In this document: positions 35,994 through 45,500 of the stretch, in pieces
How positions within the stretch are numbered: the first letter of the stretch is position 1
Layout: every line of letters starts with the position of its first letter
Made by a program: the position numbers and the translations under genes
Origin: Pseudarthrobacter equi
Lineage (GTDB): Bacteria > Actinomycetota > Actinomycetes > Actinomycetales > Micrococcaceae
DNA length: 64,000 nt
NCBI RefSeq assembly: GCF_900105535.1
Contig: NZ_LT629779.1
Location: 1,054,001-1,118,000, forward strand
Direction of reading: 5' to 3'
Notes under the pieces: model-generated
Seen by the model: the letters and a program-made list of their open reading frames with translations, nothing else
Database searches by the model: none
What the model was told of the DNA's origin: nothing

Positions 35994-36299
35994 ATGCCTT
36001 CGTTCCAGACCCGCCTGAAGATCACCGGGCTCCGGCCGGGCAACGCCCCCGAATCCGTGATGGACGCCGCCGTCGAGGCGTTGGGAACCCGCCACCATGT
36101 TGAGTCGCACCAGCTGCAGATTTCCGGCGGCGTGCCCCTGCTCAACCTGCGCTTCCTCGTGGACGCAACCGAATACAGCGGCGAGAACCGGCAGGCGGTG
36201 GATTCGGCAGCCATGATGCGCGACGCCGTCGAACGCGTTGCGCTGACAGGTTCCCTGAGCGTGCTGCGGCGCAGCCGGGGCAAGTGGCTGCCCGTCTGA
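35994..36299 (+). CDS. Conserved hypothetical small protein
   Basis: 101 residues. TRLKITGLRPGNAPESVMDA near the N-terminus, then a helix/strand pattern (HHVESHQLQISGGVPLLNLR) and a basic C-terminus; no membrane segment or signal peptide. Function unknown. TAGGGT (35981-35986) ends 7 nt before the ATG and no Shine-Dalgarno sequence is seen, suggesting a leaderless transcript. A longer ORF from 35946 would overlap the ppc terminator. Confidence 0.6.
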   Translation: MPSFQTRLKITGLRPGNAPESVMDAAVEALGTRHHVESHQLQISGGVPLLNLRFLVDATEYSGENRQAVDSAAMMRDAVERVALTGSLSVLRRSRGKWLPV

Positions 36300-36321
36300 C
36301 CTTCCCAGGTGGGCGGCGGCC

Positions 36322-36939
36322 TCAGCCGAGCGGGCCGGGCTCCTCCACGGGGGAGCGGTTGCCGCGGCGGCGGGTCACGATGATTCCGACGACGGCGCCC
36401 ACCACCAGGCCGAGCACCACACCGATGAGCGAACTCGCCCAGAACGGCAGCTTCGTTGCCGAGCCCGTGAAGTAGCCCAGTCCTACCAGCCAGCAGGCCC
36501 ACAGCACCGCCCCAAGGCCCGCGCACAGGCTGAAGCCCCGGACCGAAACGTTGGCAATGCCGGCGGCGGCGGAGGTGGCAAGCCGGCCGCCCGGAATGAA
36601 CCTTGCGCCGATGATGCCCCCGTAGGTGGAGGACCTGCCGGCCTTCGCGAGGGCGACGTGGATGCCCTGATGCACCCGACGGCCCCATTTCCAGCGGTCC
36701 AGCACATGGCTCAGGCGGCGGCGGAACAGCTGGAACACCACGATGTCGCCCGTCCACGATGCAAGAGCGGCGAGGGCGAGCACCAGGAGGATATTCGCCC
36801 TGCCGTCGGCTGACAGCGCGCCGCCGGTGATGACCACCATTTCTGACGGAATGGGCGGAAAGATGGCGTCGCCAAGGACCACGGGGATGATCCAGAAATA
36901 GATGGCCTCCCCCCAGCTGTCTGCGCTGCCAAAGTCCAT
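36322..36939 (-). CDS. DedA-family membrane protein
   Basis: 205 residues with several membrane helices. The DedA signature is recognisable: FPPIPSEMVVITGGALS early on, then GARFIPGGRLATSAAAG. DedA proteins act in membrane lipid turnover or export; the exact role is not deducible. The C-terminus is basic (IVTRRRGNRSPVEE). The start is the ATG at 36939, which has no strong ribosome-binding site; it is 40 bp downstream of the pseudouridine synthase gene and may be cotranscribed. Confidence 0.8.
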   Translation of the reverse strand: MDFGSADSWGEAIYFWIIPVVLGDAIFPPIPSEMVVITGGALSADGRANILLVLALAALASWTGDIVVFQLFRRRLSHVLDRWKWGRRVHQGIHVALAKAGRSSTYGGIIGARFIPGGRLATSAAAGIANVSVRGFSLCAGLGAVLWACWLVGLGYFTGSATKLPFWASSLIGVVLGLVVGAVVGIIVTRRRGNRSPVEEPGPLG

Positions 36940-36979
36940 TGCCACAAGGTACCGCACTTTCGCGGCCGGGCTGCCGGGG

Positions 36980-37999
36980 TCAGGCCGCAGGATTCCCGAA
37001 GTTTTCCGGTGCCGTCCGCGAGCGGGGGCGGACCGTTTCGCTGAGCTCGAGGCCGCTCCGGTACTCCACCGGGCTGCCCGAGATCGGATCCACGAACCGG
37101 ATGCCGCGGGCCAGCAGCTGCAGGGGTTTGCCGTAGTTATCCGGGGCCTTGTCCAGCAGCTCGGGATAAAAGGCATCGTTGACGATCCCGAGTCCCAGTG
37201 AGGCCATGTGGACGCGCAGCTGGTGGGTCTTGCCCGTGTGCGGTTCCAGGCGGTACCTGGCGAGGCGGGTGGGACTGCCCGGCGCCGCGGGCATGCTGCC
37301 GTCGGCACCCGGGTAGGTGCCGCCGTCGAGCATTTCCAGCTGCTCAATCCGCGTCTCCGCGTTCGGCTCGCCCTCCACCACCTCGGCCAGCAGGTAGCTG
37401 CGGGACTTGGTCATCCGGTTGCGGACCACCACGGGGAAGTCGACGGCGGGATGTCCCGGCGCGGGGTCGGCGGCCGAAACGCACTCGTACTCCTTCTGCA
37501 CCTGCCGCTTCTCGAACAGCACCTGGTACTTGCCGCGCGTCTGCGGATTGGTGGAGAACAGCAGGACGCCGGCGGTCATGCGGTCCAGCCGGTGCATGGG
37601 GATGAGGTCCGGCAGGTCCAGCTGGTTCCGCATCCGCACCAGGGCCGATTCCTGGATGTAGGTGCCGCCGGGGGTGGTGGGGAGGAAGTGTGGCTTGTCG
37701 ACCACCAGCAGGTGTTCGTCCTGGTGCAGGATGCTGAGGTCCACGGGGATCCGGGTTTCCGGCGGAAGCGTGCGGTAGTACCAGATGAAGGTGTGGTCTT
37801 CGAGCCTGGTGTGCCGGCTCAGGGGCACGCCGCCCTCGCCCACGATCTCGCCGGCGTCGAACCTGTCCTCGATGCCCTGCGGATCGATGTGGCCCCAGCG
37901 GTGCATCATGTAGTCCATGGCGGTGTTCCACGGGCCCTCTTCAGGGAGGCGGAGGCGGGTCGCGTTCACGCCGTCGCGCACGGGAAGGGGGGATTGCAT
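36980..37999 (-). CDS. RluA-type pseudouridine synthase
   Basis: 339 residues. Catalytic motif HRLDRMTAGVLLFS (Asp essential), VVDKPHFLPTTPGGTY, and the C-terminal RVHMASLGLGIVNDAFYP (with GKTHQLR), all typical of RluA-family enzymes that modify rRNA or tRNA. An N-terminal extension before residue ~60 resembles the S4-less actinobacterial type. ATG at 37999; an in-frame GTG at 38002 is alternative. Confidence 0.9.
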   Translation of the reverse strand: MQSPLPVRDGVNATRLRLPEEGPWNTAMDYMMHRWGHIDPQGIEDRFDAGEIVGEGGVPLSRHTRLEDHTFIWYYRTLPPETRIPVDLSILHQDEHLLVVDKPHFLPTTPGGTYIQESALVRMRNQLDLPDLIPMHRLDRMTAGVLLFSTNPQTRGKYQVLFEKRQVQKEYECVSAADPAPGHPAVDFPVVVRNRMTKSRSYLLAEVVEGEPNAETRIEQLEMLDGGTYPGADGSMPAAPGSPTRLARYRLEPHTGKTHQLRVHMASLGLGIVNDAFYPELLDKAPDNYGKPLQLLARGIRFVDPISGSPVEYRSGLELSETVRPRSRTAPENFGNPAA

Positions 38000-38049
38000 C
38001 ACCGGTCCATTCTACCGGCGCGCCCTGGACTGGCCGCCTGCGGTACCGA

Positions 38050-38082
38050 CGACAAAAAAGTTCTTGACAAGAAAAATTGTCG
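38050..38082. promoter_or_regulatory. Nested palindrome upstream of the HTH/SRPBCC operon
   Basis: CGACAA (38050-38055) and TTGTCG (38077-38082) enclose TTCTTG-A-CAAGAA (38061-38073). The inner half holds TTGACA, a -35-like hexamer, so a bound regulator would occlude the promoter of the genes at 38100. Confidence 0.6.
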
Positions 38083-38099
38083 GTTGGCACACTTAACCC

Positions 38100-38724
<625 letters not shown>

Positions 38725-38732
<8 letters not shown>

Positions 38733-39417
38733 CAACCGCAACTTCGAAATCGTCTACGATACCGAACTTCCCGGTACGCCGGAGCGGGTCTGGGAGGCTG
38801 TCACGGCAGGGACTCCCGGATGGATGTTCCCCACGGACCAGTGGCCCGCCGTGAAAACCGCTGAGGAGTACCCCGCCCACCTCGTTTCCCGGATGGACGG
38901 TCCGGACGGCTGGTTCAACCAGCTGGAGCACGTCCTGGAGCCGCTGGACGGCGGCCGGGCGCGCCTGCACTATGTCCACAGCGGGATCTTCGCGGACAAC
39001 TGGGACGAGCAGTACGACGGCGCCAGCCGCCACACCGAGTTCTACCTGCACACCCTGGGCCAGTACCTCCAGCACTTCGACGGAAAGCCGGTGGTGTTCA
39101 CGGACATCCAGGGGCCCGCCGGCTCCCAGGTGCCGGACGGCTTTGCGCGGCTCCGCCGGGCGCTGGGCGTTGAGTCGGCGGTGCAGGGCAGCCCGGTGGA
39201 GGTAGAGCTCGACGGCGTGGGCCGGCTTGCGGGCGAGGTGGACTTCTCCAACGAGCACTTCCTCGGCCTGCGCACGGCGGATGCCCTCTACCGGTTCTTC
39301 GGCCGCAACGTGTGGGGCGCCCCCGTGGGCATGACGGTGCACGATTTCAGCGGCGCCGGCGATTCGGAGACCACGGCCAAGGCCTGGACCGGATTCCTGG
39401 AGCGCGTCTACTCCTAG
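38725..39417 (+). CDS. SRPBCC (AHSA1-like) domain protein, paralogue 2
   Basis: 230 residues of the AHSA1/START-like type: PGTPERVWEAVTAGTPGWMF at the N-terminus and a C-terminal AKAWTGFLERVYS. The ATG at 38725 follows AAGGAG. It is translated from the same transcript as the ArsR-like regulator, a common pairing in which the regulator controls the SRPBCC gene. It shares its overall design with the protein at 17630. Confidence 0.85.
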
Positions 39418-39530
39418 CCCGGTTGGGCCGTGCCCGCCGCTTCAGAGGCCGAGATCGCTGGAACGCTGTGGGGATGCTGTTCCGCCGCTACGGCGATTTG
39501 GCACTGTTCCGGCGATTTCGGCGGTTGCCA

Positions 39531-41012
39531 TCAGGCGATGGCGACGGCGGGGGCCTGGGTCAAAGAGCGCCGCAGCTGGGGTGCGGCGTCGAGCCTGTCC
39601 TGGGCGGCCCGCAGGGCCAGTACGGCGGCTTCGAGTTTGCCCGGCGGGAGAGTGAAGGGGAGCCGAAGGTACCGCTCGAAGGCGCCGCCGATCCCAAACC
39701 GCGGCCCGGCGGCCAGCCGTATCCCGTGCTCAGGGCCGATCACAGTCAGCGCCGTACTTATGGGGGCAGGCAACCTGCACCATACAGAAAGGCCGCCGGA
39801 AGGTGACGCTGTTTGCCAGGCCGGCAGATGCTCCCGCAGCAGTTCCAGCAGCGCGGCGCGGTTGCCCCTGAGGGTGTCCATCAGGGCCGGCAATGGCTCG
39901 TCCAGTGCCCGCACCAGGTGGGCTGCGGCCAGCTGCTCCATGACCGGTCCGCCCAGGTCCAGGACACTCCGGGCCGCAGTGAACCGCTGGATCATCGCCT
40001 CGGAGGCGCGGATCCAGCCCGTGCGCAGGCCGCCCCAGTGGGATTTGCTGAGCGACCCCACGGAAACCACCGCACTGCTGAAGCTGGCCAGGGGAGTGGA
40101 CTGGACGCCGTCGAGGTTCAACTCCCGCAGTGTCTCGTCGGCGATCAGTATGGTTCCCGCTGCGGCAGCAGCCGCTACCAGCCGGCGGCGCTGGGCATCG
40201 GGCATCATCATGCCTGTGGGGTTGTGGAAGTCGGGAACGAGGTAGGCGATCTTGGGCCGCTGCTGCGCCAGCGCTGCTTCCAGTGCCGGCAGGTCCCAGC
40301 CGGACTCGGCGAAACCGACAGGCACGGGTCGGCAGCGCGCGGCACGGATGGCGTCCAGCGCGTTGGGGTAGCTGGGGTGTTCCACCAGGACCTTGTCCTG
40401 GCGGTCGGCCAGCGTGCGGATGATGATGGTCAGCGCGTGCTGCGCCCCGGACGTGACCATGATCTGCCCGGGGCCGGTGGGAACGCCGGCCGCCGTATAC
40501 CTGTCGGCAATGGCTTGGCGAAGCGGCAGGAGCCCCACGGCGTCGTACCCGAATCCCGGCAGCAGCGCCGGCAGTTCCGTCATCGCCGCAGCGAAGGCCC
40601 GGTGCACCACCTCGCCGCTGGCCGGCAGCGCCGAATAGGCGAGGTCGATCAGCCCCTCGGGCGCGGCCAGGCCGGGAGCCGTCAGGGCGGGAGAGGCCGA
40701 TGTTTGCGGGCTGTAGAGCGCCGGGCCGAAGGCGGTCCGCTCCGGGATGCGCGTCCTGCCCCGGCTGCCCTGCCCGCTACTGAGGAAACCCTGCTCACGC
40801 AGGGTGGAGTAGGCCGCCGTGACGGTGGTGCGGCTGACACCCAGCGCGCTGCACAGGGCGCGCTCGCTGGGGAGCGCTGTATCGAGCGCTACGCGGCCGT
40901 CCAGGATCAGGAGCCGAAGTACGTCCGCCAGTTCCCGGTAGGCGGGGGCGCCGCCGTGGTGCCAGGTGCCGAGCATGCGGCCGAGTGCTGCCGCGCCAAG
41001 GGAAGGAGCCAT
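39531..41012 (-). CDS. MocR-type regulator (GntR HTH + aminotransferase-like domain)
   Basis: 493 residues. N-terminal GntR winged helix (AYRELADVLRLLILDGRVAL, LPSERALCSALGVSRTTVTA, YSTLREQGFL) joined by a linker to a fold-type I aminotransferase-like domain with the PLP-binding Lys in SLSKSHWGGLRTGW. MocR proteins sense pyridoxal phosphate or amino-compounds and often control B6 or taurine genes. It is divergent from a YczE-like membrane protein gene, with three related boxes between them. An HTH/aminotransferase fusion of this size is complete. Confidence 0.9.
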   Translation of the reverse strand: MAPSLGAAALGRMLGTWHHGGAPAYRELADVLRLLILDGRVALDTALPSERALCSALGVSRTTVTAAYSTLREQGFLSSGQGSRGRTRIPERTAFGPALYSPQTSASPALTAPGLAAPEGLIDLAYSALPASGEVVHRAFAAAMTELPALLPGFGYDAVGLLPLRQAIADRYTAAGVPTGPGQIMVTSGAQHALTIIIRTLADRQDKVLVEHPSYPNALDAIRAARCRPVPVGFAESGWDLPALEAALAQQRPKIAYLVPDFHNPTGMMMPDAQRRRLVAAAAAAGTILIADETLRELNLDGVQSTPLASFSSAVVSVGSLSKSHWGGLRTGWIRASEAMIQRFTAARSVLDLGGPVMEQLAAAHLVRALDEPLPALMDTLRGNRAALLELLREHLPAWQTASPSGGLSVWCRLPAPISTALTVIGPEHGIRLAAGPRFGIGGAFERYLRLPFTLPPGKLEAAVLALRAAQDRLDAAPQLRRSLTQAPAVAIA

Positions 41013-41015
41013 GTA

Positions 41016-41053
41016 GCCAGTATCTCAAACTGGCTATGTAAATCAATGCCAGT
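41016..41053. promoter_or_regulatory. Three ACTGGC boxes between mocR and the yczE-like gene
   Basis: GCCAGT at 41016-41021, ACTGGC at 41029-41034 and GCCAGT at 41048-41053 are the same core in alternating orientation. Extended cores are ATACTGGCTA, AAACTGGCTA and CAACTGGCAT. Such box groups are typical of MocR regulators that bridge divergent promoters. Confidence 0.65.
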
Positions 41054-41072
41054 TGGATGGGAGGGTTGACCA

Positions 41073-41762
41073 ATGATGTTCCGCAGACTCGTTCAGCTTT
41101 TCACCGGCCTTGCCATGTACGGCATTTCCCTGGCTCTGTTCATTCGCGCCGGGCTGGGCCTGGACCCTTGGGACGTGTTCCACCAGGGCGTAGCCAACCG
41201 GGCCGGGCTGAGTATCGGCGTCGTGGTCATCATTGTCAGTTTCCTGGTGCTCCTGCTGTGGATTCCGCTGCGCCAGCGGCCCGGCTTCGGCACCCTCTGC
41301 AACGCCATCCTGGTGGGTGTCTTCGCCGACGTCGGCTTGGCGCTGATTCCGTCCCTGTCGAACCTTGCCGGACAGGTGGGCCTGCTGGCCGGCGCCATCC
41401 TCCTGAACGGCATCGCATCGGCGTGCTACATCGGTGCCAGGTTCGGCCCGGGGGCCCGTGACGGACTGATGACCGGACTCGCGCGCCGCACAGGGTGGTC
41501 AGTCCGGTTGTCACGAACCCTCATCGAGGTAGTGGTCCTCGGGGCAGGCTGGCTGCTGGGCGGCTCAGTTGGCGTGGGAACGGTGCTCTATGCGCTGGCG
41601 ATCGGCCCGCTGGTCCAGCTGCTGCTGCCCTGGTTCATGGTTCCGGCCGGCACTCCGAAAGTGGCCCGGGGGACGCCTTCGGACGTGAAACCGGATGGCG
41701 GCCCGGAAGCCGCCGGTGAAACCAGCTATTCCGGGACGGGCTGGCACTTGGGGCAAAAGTAG
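41073..41762 (+). CDS. YczE-type membrane protein
   Basis: 229 residues with about five helices. N-terminal LFTGLAMYGISLALFIRAGL and LGLDPWDVFHQGVANRAGLS match the YczE/YitT-like proteins often found divergent from MocR regulators. The role is not established. Two ATGs (41073, 41076) follow GGGAGGG at good spacing. The gene ends 36 bp inside the convergent glycosylase gene. Confidence 0.85.
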   Translation: MMFRRLVQLFTGLAMYGISLALFIRAGLGLDPWDVFHQGVANRAGLSIGVVVIIVSFLVLLLWIPLRQRPGFGTLCNAILVGVFADVGLALIPSLSNLAGQVGLLAGAILLNGIASACYIGARFGPGARDGLMTGLARRTGWSVRLSRTLIEVVVLGAGWLLGGSVGVGTVLYALAIGPLVQLLLPWFMVPAGTPKVARGTPSDVKPDGGPEAAGETSYSGTGWHLGQK

Positions 41763-42556
41763 ATGTCGCGTTCCTCTTCGCCGTTCAGTTTCCCCAGCAG
41801 TCCGCGCCGCACCGGCGTACCGCACTTGAGGCACGGGTGCTGGTCCCGGCGGTACACCCAGTAGCCGGGCCTCCCGGCCATCCTGCCCACCGGCATGCCG
41901 CGGGCGTTGAGGATGGTGACGCGGCGGCCCGGGCCCAGGTTTGCTTCCAGGAGCTGCTTGGCGTCGGTCATCAGGGTGCGCAGGTCCGCCACCCCGGACA
42001 CGGGTGTGGCCGGATGTATGCCGGAGAGGAAGCAGGCCTCGCAGCGGTAGATGTTCCCGATGCCGGCGAGGTTGCTCTGGTCCAGGATGGCCACGCCGAT
42101 GGGAACCTCCGGCCGTGCCAGGAGCCGGCGTTCGGCTTCGTCCAGGTCCCAGTCCGGGCCCAGGAGGTCCGGACCAAGGAACCCGACGATGGAGTCCTCG
42201 TTCGCTGTCGCCACCACGTCCAGGATGCCCAGGGAGAAGCCGACGGCGTCCGCGGCGGCAGTGCGCAGCACGCACCGCGCGGTGAAGCCGGGTTTCCGCC
42301 ACCTGCCACCGGGCGGGTAGACCTGCCATGTGCCTTCCATCTTCAGATGGGAGTGAATGGTGAGGGCTTTCTCCCCTGGCCCCTTCACCCGCATGAGCAG
42401 GTGCTTGCCCCGCGGCACAACCTCAGTCACCGTCCATCCGGTGAGGTTCAGTGTGGCGAAGCGCGGTACCCGGAAGTCCGAGGCGGTCAGTGTCTGGCCC
42501 GCCAGCGCCTCGTGCAGTTGCCGGGCGGCCCGCCAGACGGAATCTCCCTCAGGCAC
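41726..42556 (-). CDS. nei2: Fpg/Nei-family DNA glycosylase (Nei2 type)
   Basis: 276 residues. Begins MPEGDSVWRAARQL (Pro1/Glu2 catalytic N-terminus as in Nei2). The H2TH-region stretch and the C-terminal zinc finger are clear: HPCLKCGT ... FCPKCQ. It removes oxidised bases from DNA and nicks the strand. It overlaps the upstream lhr gene by 8 bp, an arrangement known from other actinobacteria, and overlaps the convergent yczE-like gene by 37 bp. Confidence 0.92.
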   Translation of the reverse strand: MPEGDSVWRAARQLHEALAGQTLTASDFRVPRFATLNLTGWTVTEVVPRGKHLLMRVKGPGEKALTIHSHLKMEGTWQVYPPGGRWRKPGFTARCVLRTAAADAVGFSLGILDVVATANEDSIVGFLGPDLLGPDWDLDEAERRLLARPEVPIGVAILDQSNLAGIGNIYRCEACFLSGIHPATPVSGVADLRTLMTDAKQLLEANLGPGRRVTILNARGMPVGRMAGRPGYWVYRRDQHPCLKCGTPVRRGLLGKLNGEEERDIYFCPKCQPVPE

Positions 42557-45500
42557 GGATCCTCAGACCTTTAGGGGTGGAGTAGGCGCCGGCAGCGCTG
42601 AGGGCAGCGGCAATGGGAGTGTCCAGAATCCCCTGGCCGTTCACTTTTTCCATAATCAGTTTGTCCACGGCTCCGCGGGTGACTACTCCCACCAGTGCTG
42701 CGCCGGCAGCATCAAGGACGGCGGGGTCGTCGGAGAACGCCAGCAGTGTCTTGCCTCCCCGCTCCACGTACAGAATCAGGGCGCCGTCCACCAGCACCAC
42801 CAGGGCTCCGGCTTTGCGGCCCGGCCGGTGTCCGGTGCCGGCATCGTCCCGCAGGGCCGGCCAGGGGAGGGCAGCGCCGTAGGGATTCGCGGGATCCGTG
42901 GCGGCCAGGGCAAGGGCCACGGGTTCAGGTTTGGCGATCTGGCTATCCTCCGCGTACGAGCGCAGCCGGTCCACCGTGGCGGGCACAGCGAACTGCGCCG
43001 CACCGAGGTGTTCGATGAAGTACCCGCGGCGGCACCGGCCGGCTTCCTCGAGCCTTGCCAGGACCTTGTACATCAGGCCGAAGCCGCCCAGGATCTGCTC
43101 CGCCATGACCGAACCGCGGGTCACCACCCCATACCTGTCCAGCAGGAGCTCGGCCGTAGCCCGGGCATGGATGGTGGCATCCAGTTCCGGCTGCGGAAGG
43201 GCGGACCAGCGCCCGGCAGCCATTGGGGGAGTGGCGGCTGCACCCTGGGAACCGTACCGCCCGCCGGCCAGGCCCGCCGAGCCCATCAGCCCGGTGCCGT
43301 GGGAGCGGCCCAGCCTGTTCAGCCGTGGAGCCCTGGACCGGGGAGCCTTCGCCACCTGCCGGTGTGCCGTATGGCCGCCCGCGATCAGCGACCGGACGGG
43401 CGCGAAGGTGTCACCGGTGATCCGGCCCGCCCAGGCGAGATCCCAGAGGGCGGACACCACTTCCTGGTCGCTGAGCACCGAGTCCATGCCCCCTGCCACC
43501 TCCGTGAGCTGGCGGAAGAAGTACCCGCCGCCGTTGTTCCGGAGATGGTCGAGGAGCCGCAGGCCGGCATCGCCCGGTTCGTAGTCCGGTGCAGGGTTCA
43601 GCGTCAGTTCCGCTGAGTCGGCCAGGTGCAGGCTGATCCAGCCGTCATTTCCGGGCAGGGCACCGGCTCCGGACCAGAGGACTTCGCCGGCCGCCATAAG
43701 CTCGTCCAGCATGGCGGGCTGGTAGTTGGACACCCTGCCGGCCAGGATCAGGGGTTCCCAGGCCGACGCCGGGATGGGGACGCCGGACAGCTGGTCGATT
43801 GCCGTGACGATGCCGTCCAGCCCCCGGAGTGCCGGCTGCCCCCGCCCGCCGCCGGGGATCCGGACGTTTTGCCAGGCAGGGAGGAATCGCCCGTAAGCGG
43901 CGGCGTCCACGGGCTCCACTTCGGCGCGCAGTGCGGCCAGGGACCGCCGCCGGAGCTTCCGCAGCACCTCGGCGTCACACCATTCGCTGACGGCCGCGTG
44001 CACGGTTTCGCGCAGGATCTCTCCCTGCCGTCCGTCCCCGTCCGGCAGCCCGTCGTCGTCCGTGCCGGTTGGCGCGGACTCCGGCCCGGCTGCGGCGGGT
44101 GTTGCGTGCGGCCGGAATTCGCCTTCCACCACGCGGCCGTCGTCGGCAAGGCGTTTCAGGGCGGTGACCACCACAGCGACGCCCAGTCCCAGCCGGGCGG
44201 CGGCTTCAGCAGCGGTGAAAGGCCCGTGGGTGCGGGCGTAGCGGGACACGAGGTCGCCCAGCGGGTCCGCCACAGGCTCGATGAACGCCAACGGCACCCC
44301 CATGGGCAACGGAACACCGATGGCATCACGAAGGCGGGCCGCGTCCTCCACGGCAGCGAACCGTTCGGCGCCGCCCACGTTGACCTTGATGGCGCGGTTG
44401 GCCCGTTGCAGCGCCACGAGGTGGGCGGTGGCTTCCTCGACAGTGGCGGAGGCGATGTGGATCGGCGTGGTTTCAGCAGGCTCAGGCACAGGGCCGTCGG
44501 CAAAATCGGCGTCGGCCTGGGCTGCAGGGGTCCCGGCGGCCCCAGCTACCGGGGTATCGCCGGGCTCCCCGCCCGTTGCAGGCTCAGCCCCTGCTGCCGG
44601 CTCCAACCGGGCGGCGGCCTCATCCGGGTCCAGCGGGCCAAGGAGCCGCAGGAGGTCGGCCACGCCCTCAAGTCCCCGCACCCGGCGGTCCGGCACCAGC
44701 CGCTGCAGTTCAAGTTCGGTGGCGTCGATGACCTTGGCGTCCAGGAGCTCGCGCAGCTCCACCCGGCCCAAAAGCTCGTTCAGGAGTGTGGAGTCCAAAG
44801 CCAGCGCGGCGGCGCGCCGCTCCGCCAGAGGGGAATCGCCCTCGTACAGGAACTGGGCGACGTAGCCGAAGAGCAGGGACTTGGCGAACGGCGACGGCTG
44901 CTGCGTGGTGGTCTGCACCACCCGCAGTTCGCGGCGTTCAACGGCGGCAGCAATGTCCTTCAGCGCCGGCAGGTCGTAGACGTCCTGAAGGCATTCCCGG
45001 ACCGTCTCCAGGACGATGGGGAACGTGGGGTATTTCCGTGCCACATCCAGCAGCTGGGCGGACCGCTGCCGCTGCTGCCACAGCGGCTGCCGCTTGCCGG
45101 GGGTCTGTCGCGGCAGCAACAAAGCACGGGCCGCGCACTCGCGGAACCGTGACGCAAACAGGGCACTGCCGCCCACCTCGGCCGTGACGATTTGCTCCAG
45201 TTCCTCCGGGTCGAAAAGGAACAGCTCGGCGCCCGGGGGCTCGTCCTCCATCATCGGCACCCGCAGCACAATGCCGTCATCGGCCGCCATGGCAGAGCCA
45301 TCCAGGCCGTACCGCTGGTGGAGCCGCTGGCCCACGGCCAGGGCCCACGGCGCATGGACCGGCATGCCGAAGGGGCTGTGCAGGATCACGCGCCAGTCGC
45401 CCAGTTCGTCGTGGAACCGTTCCACCACCAGGGTGGTGTCACTGGGGACCACCTCCGTGGCCTGCTTCTGTTCGGAGAGGTACTGGATGAGGTTGTTGGC

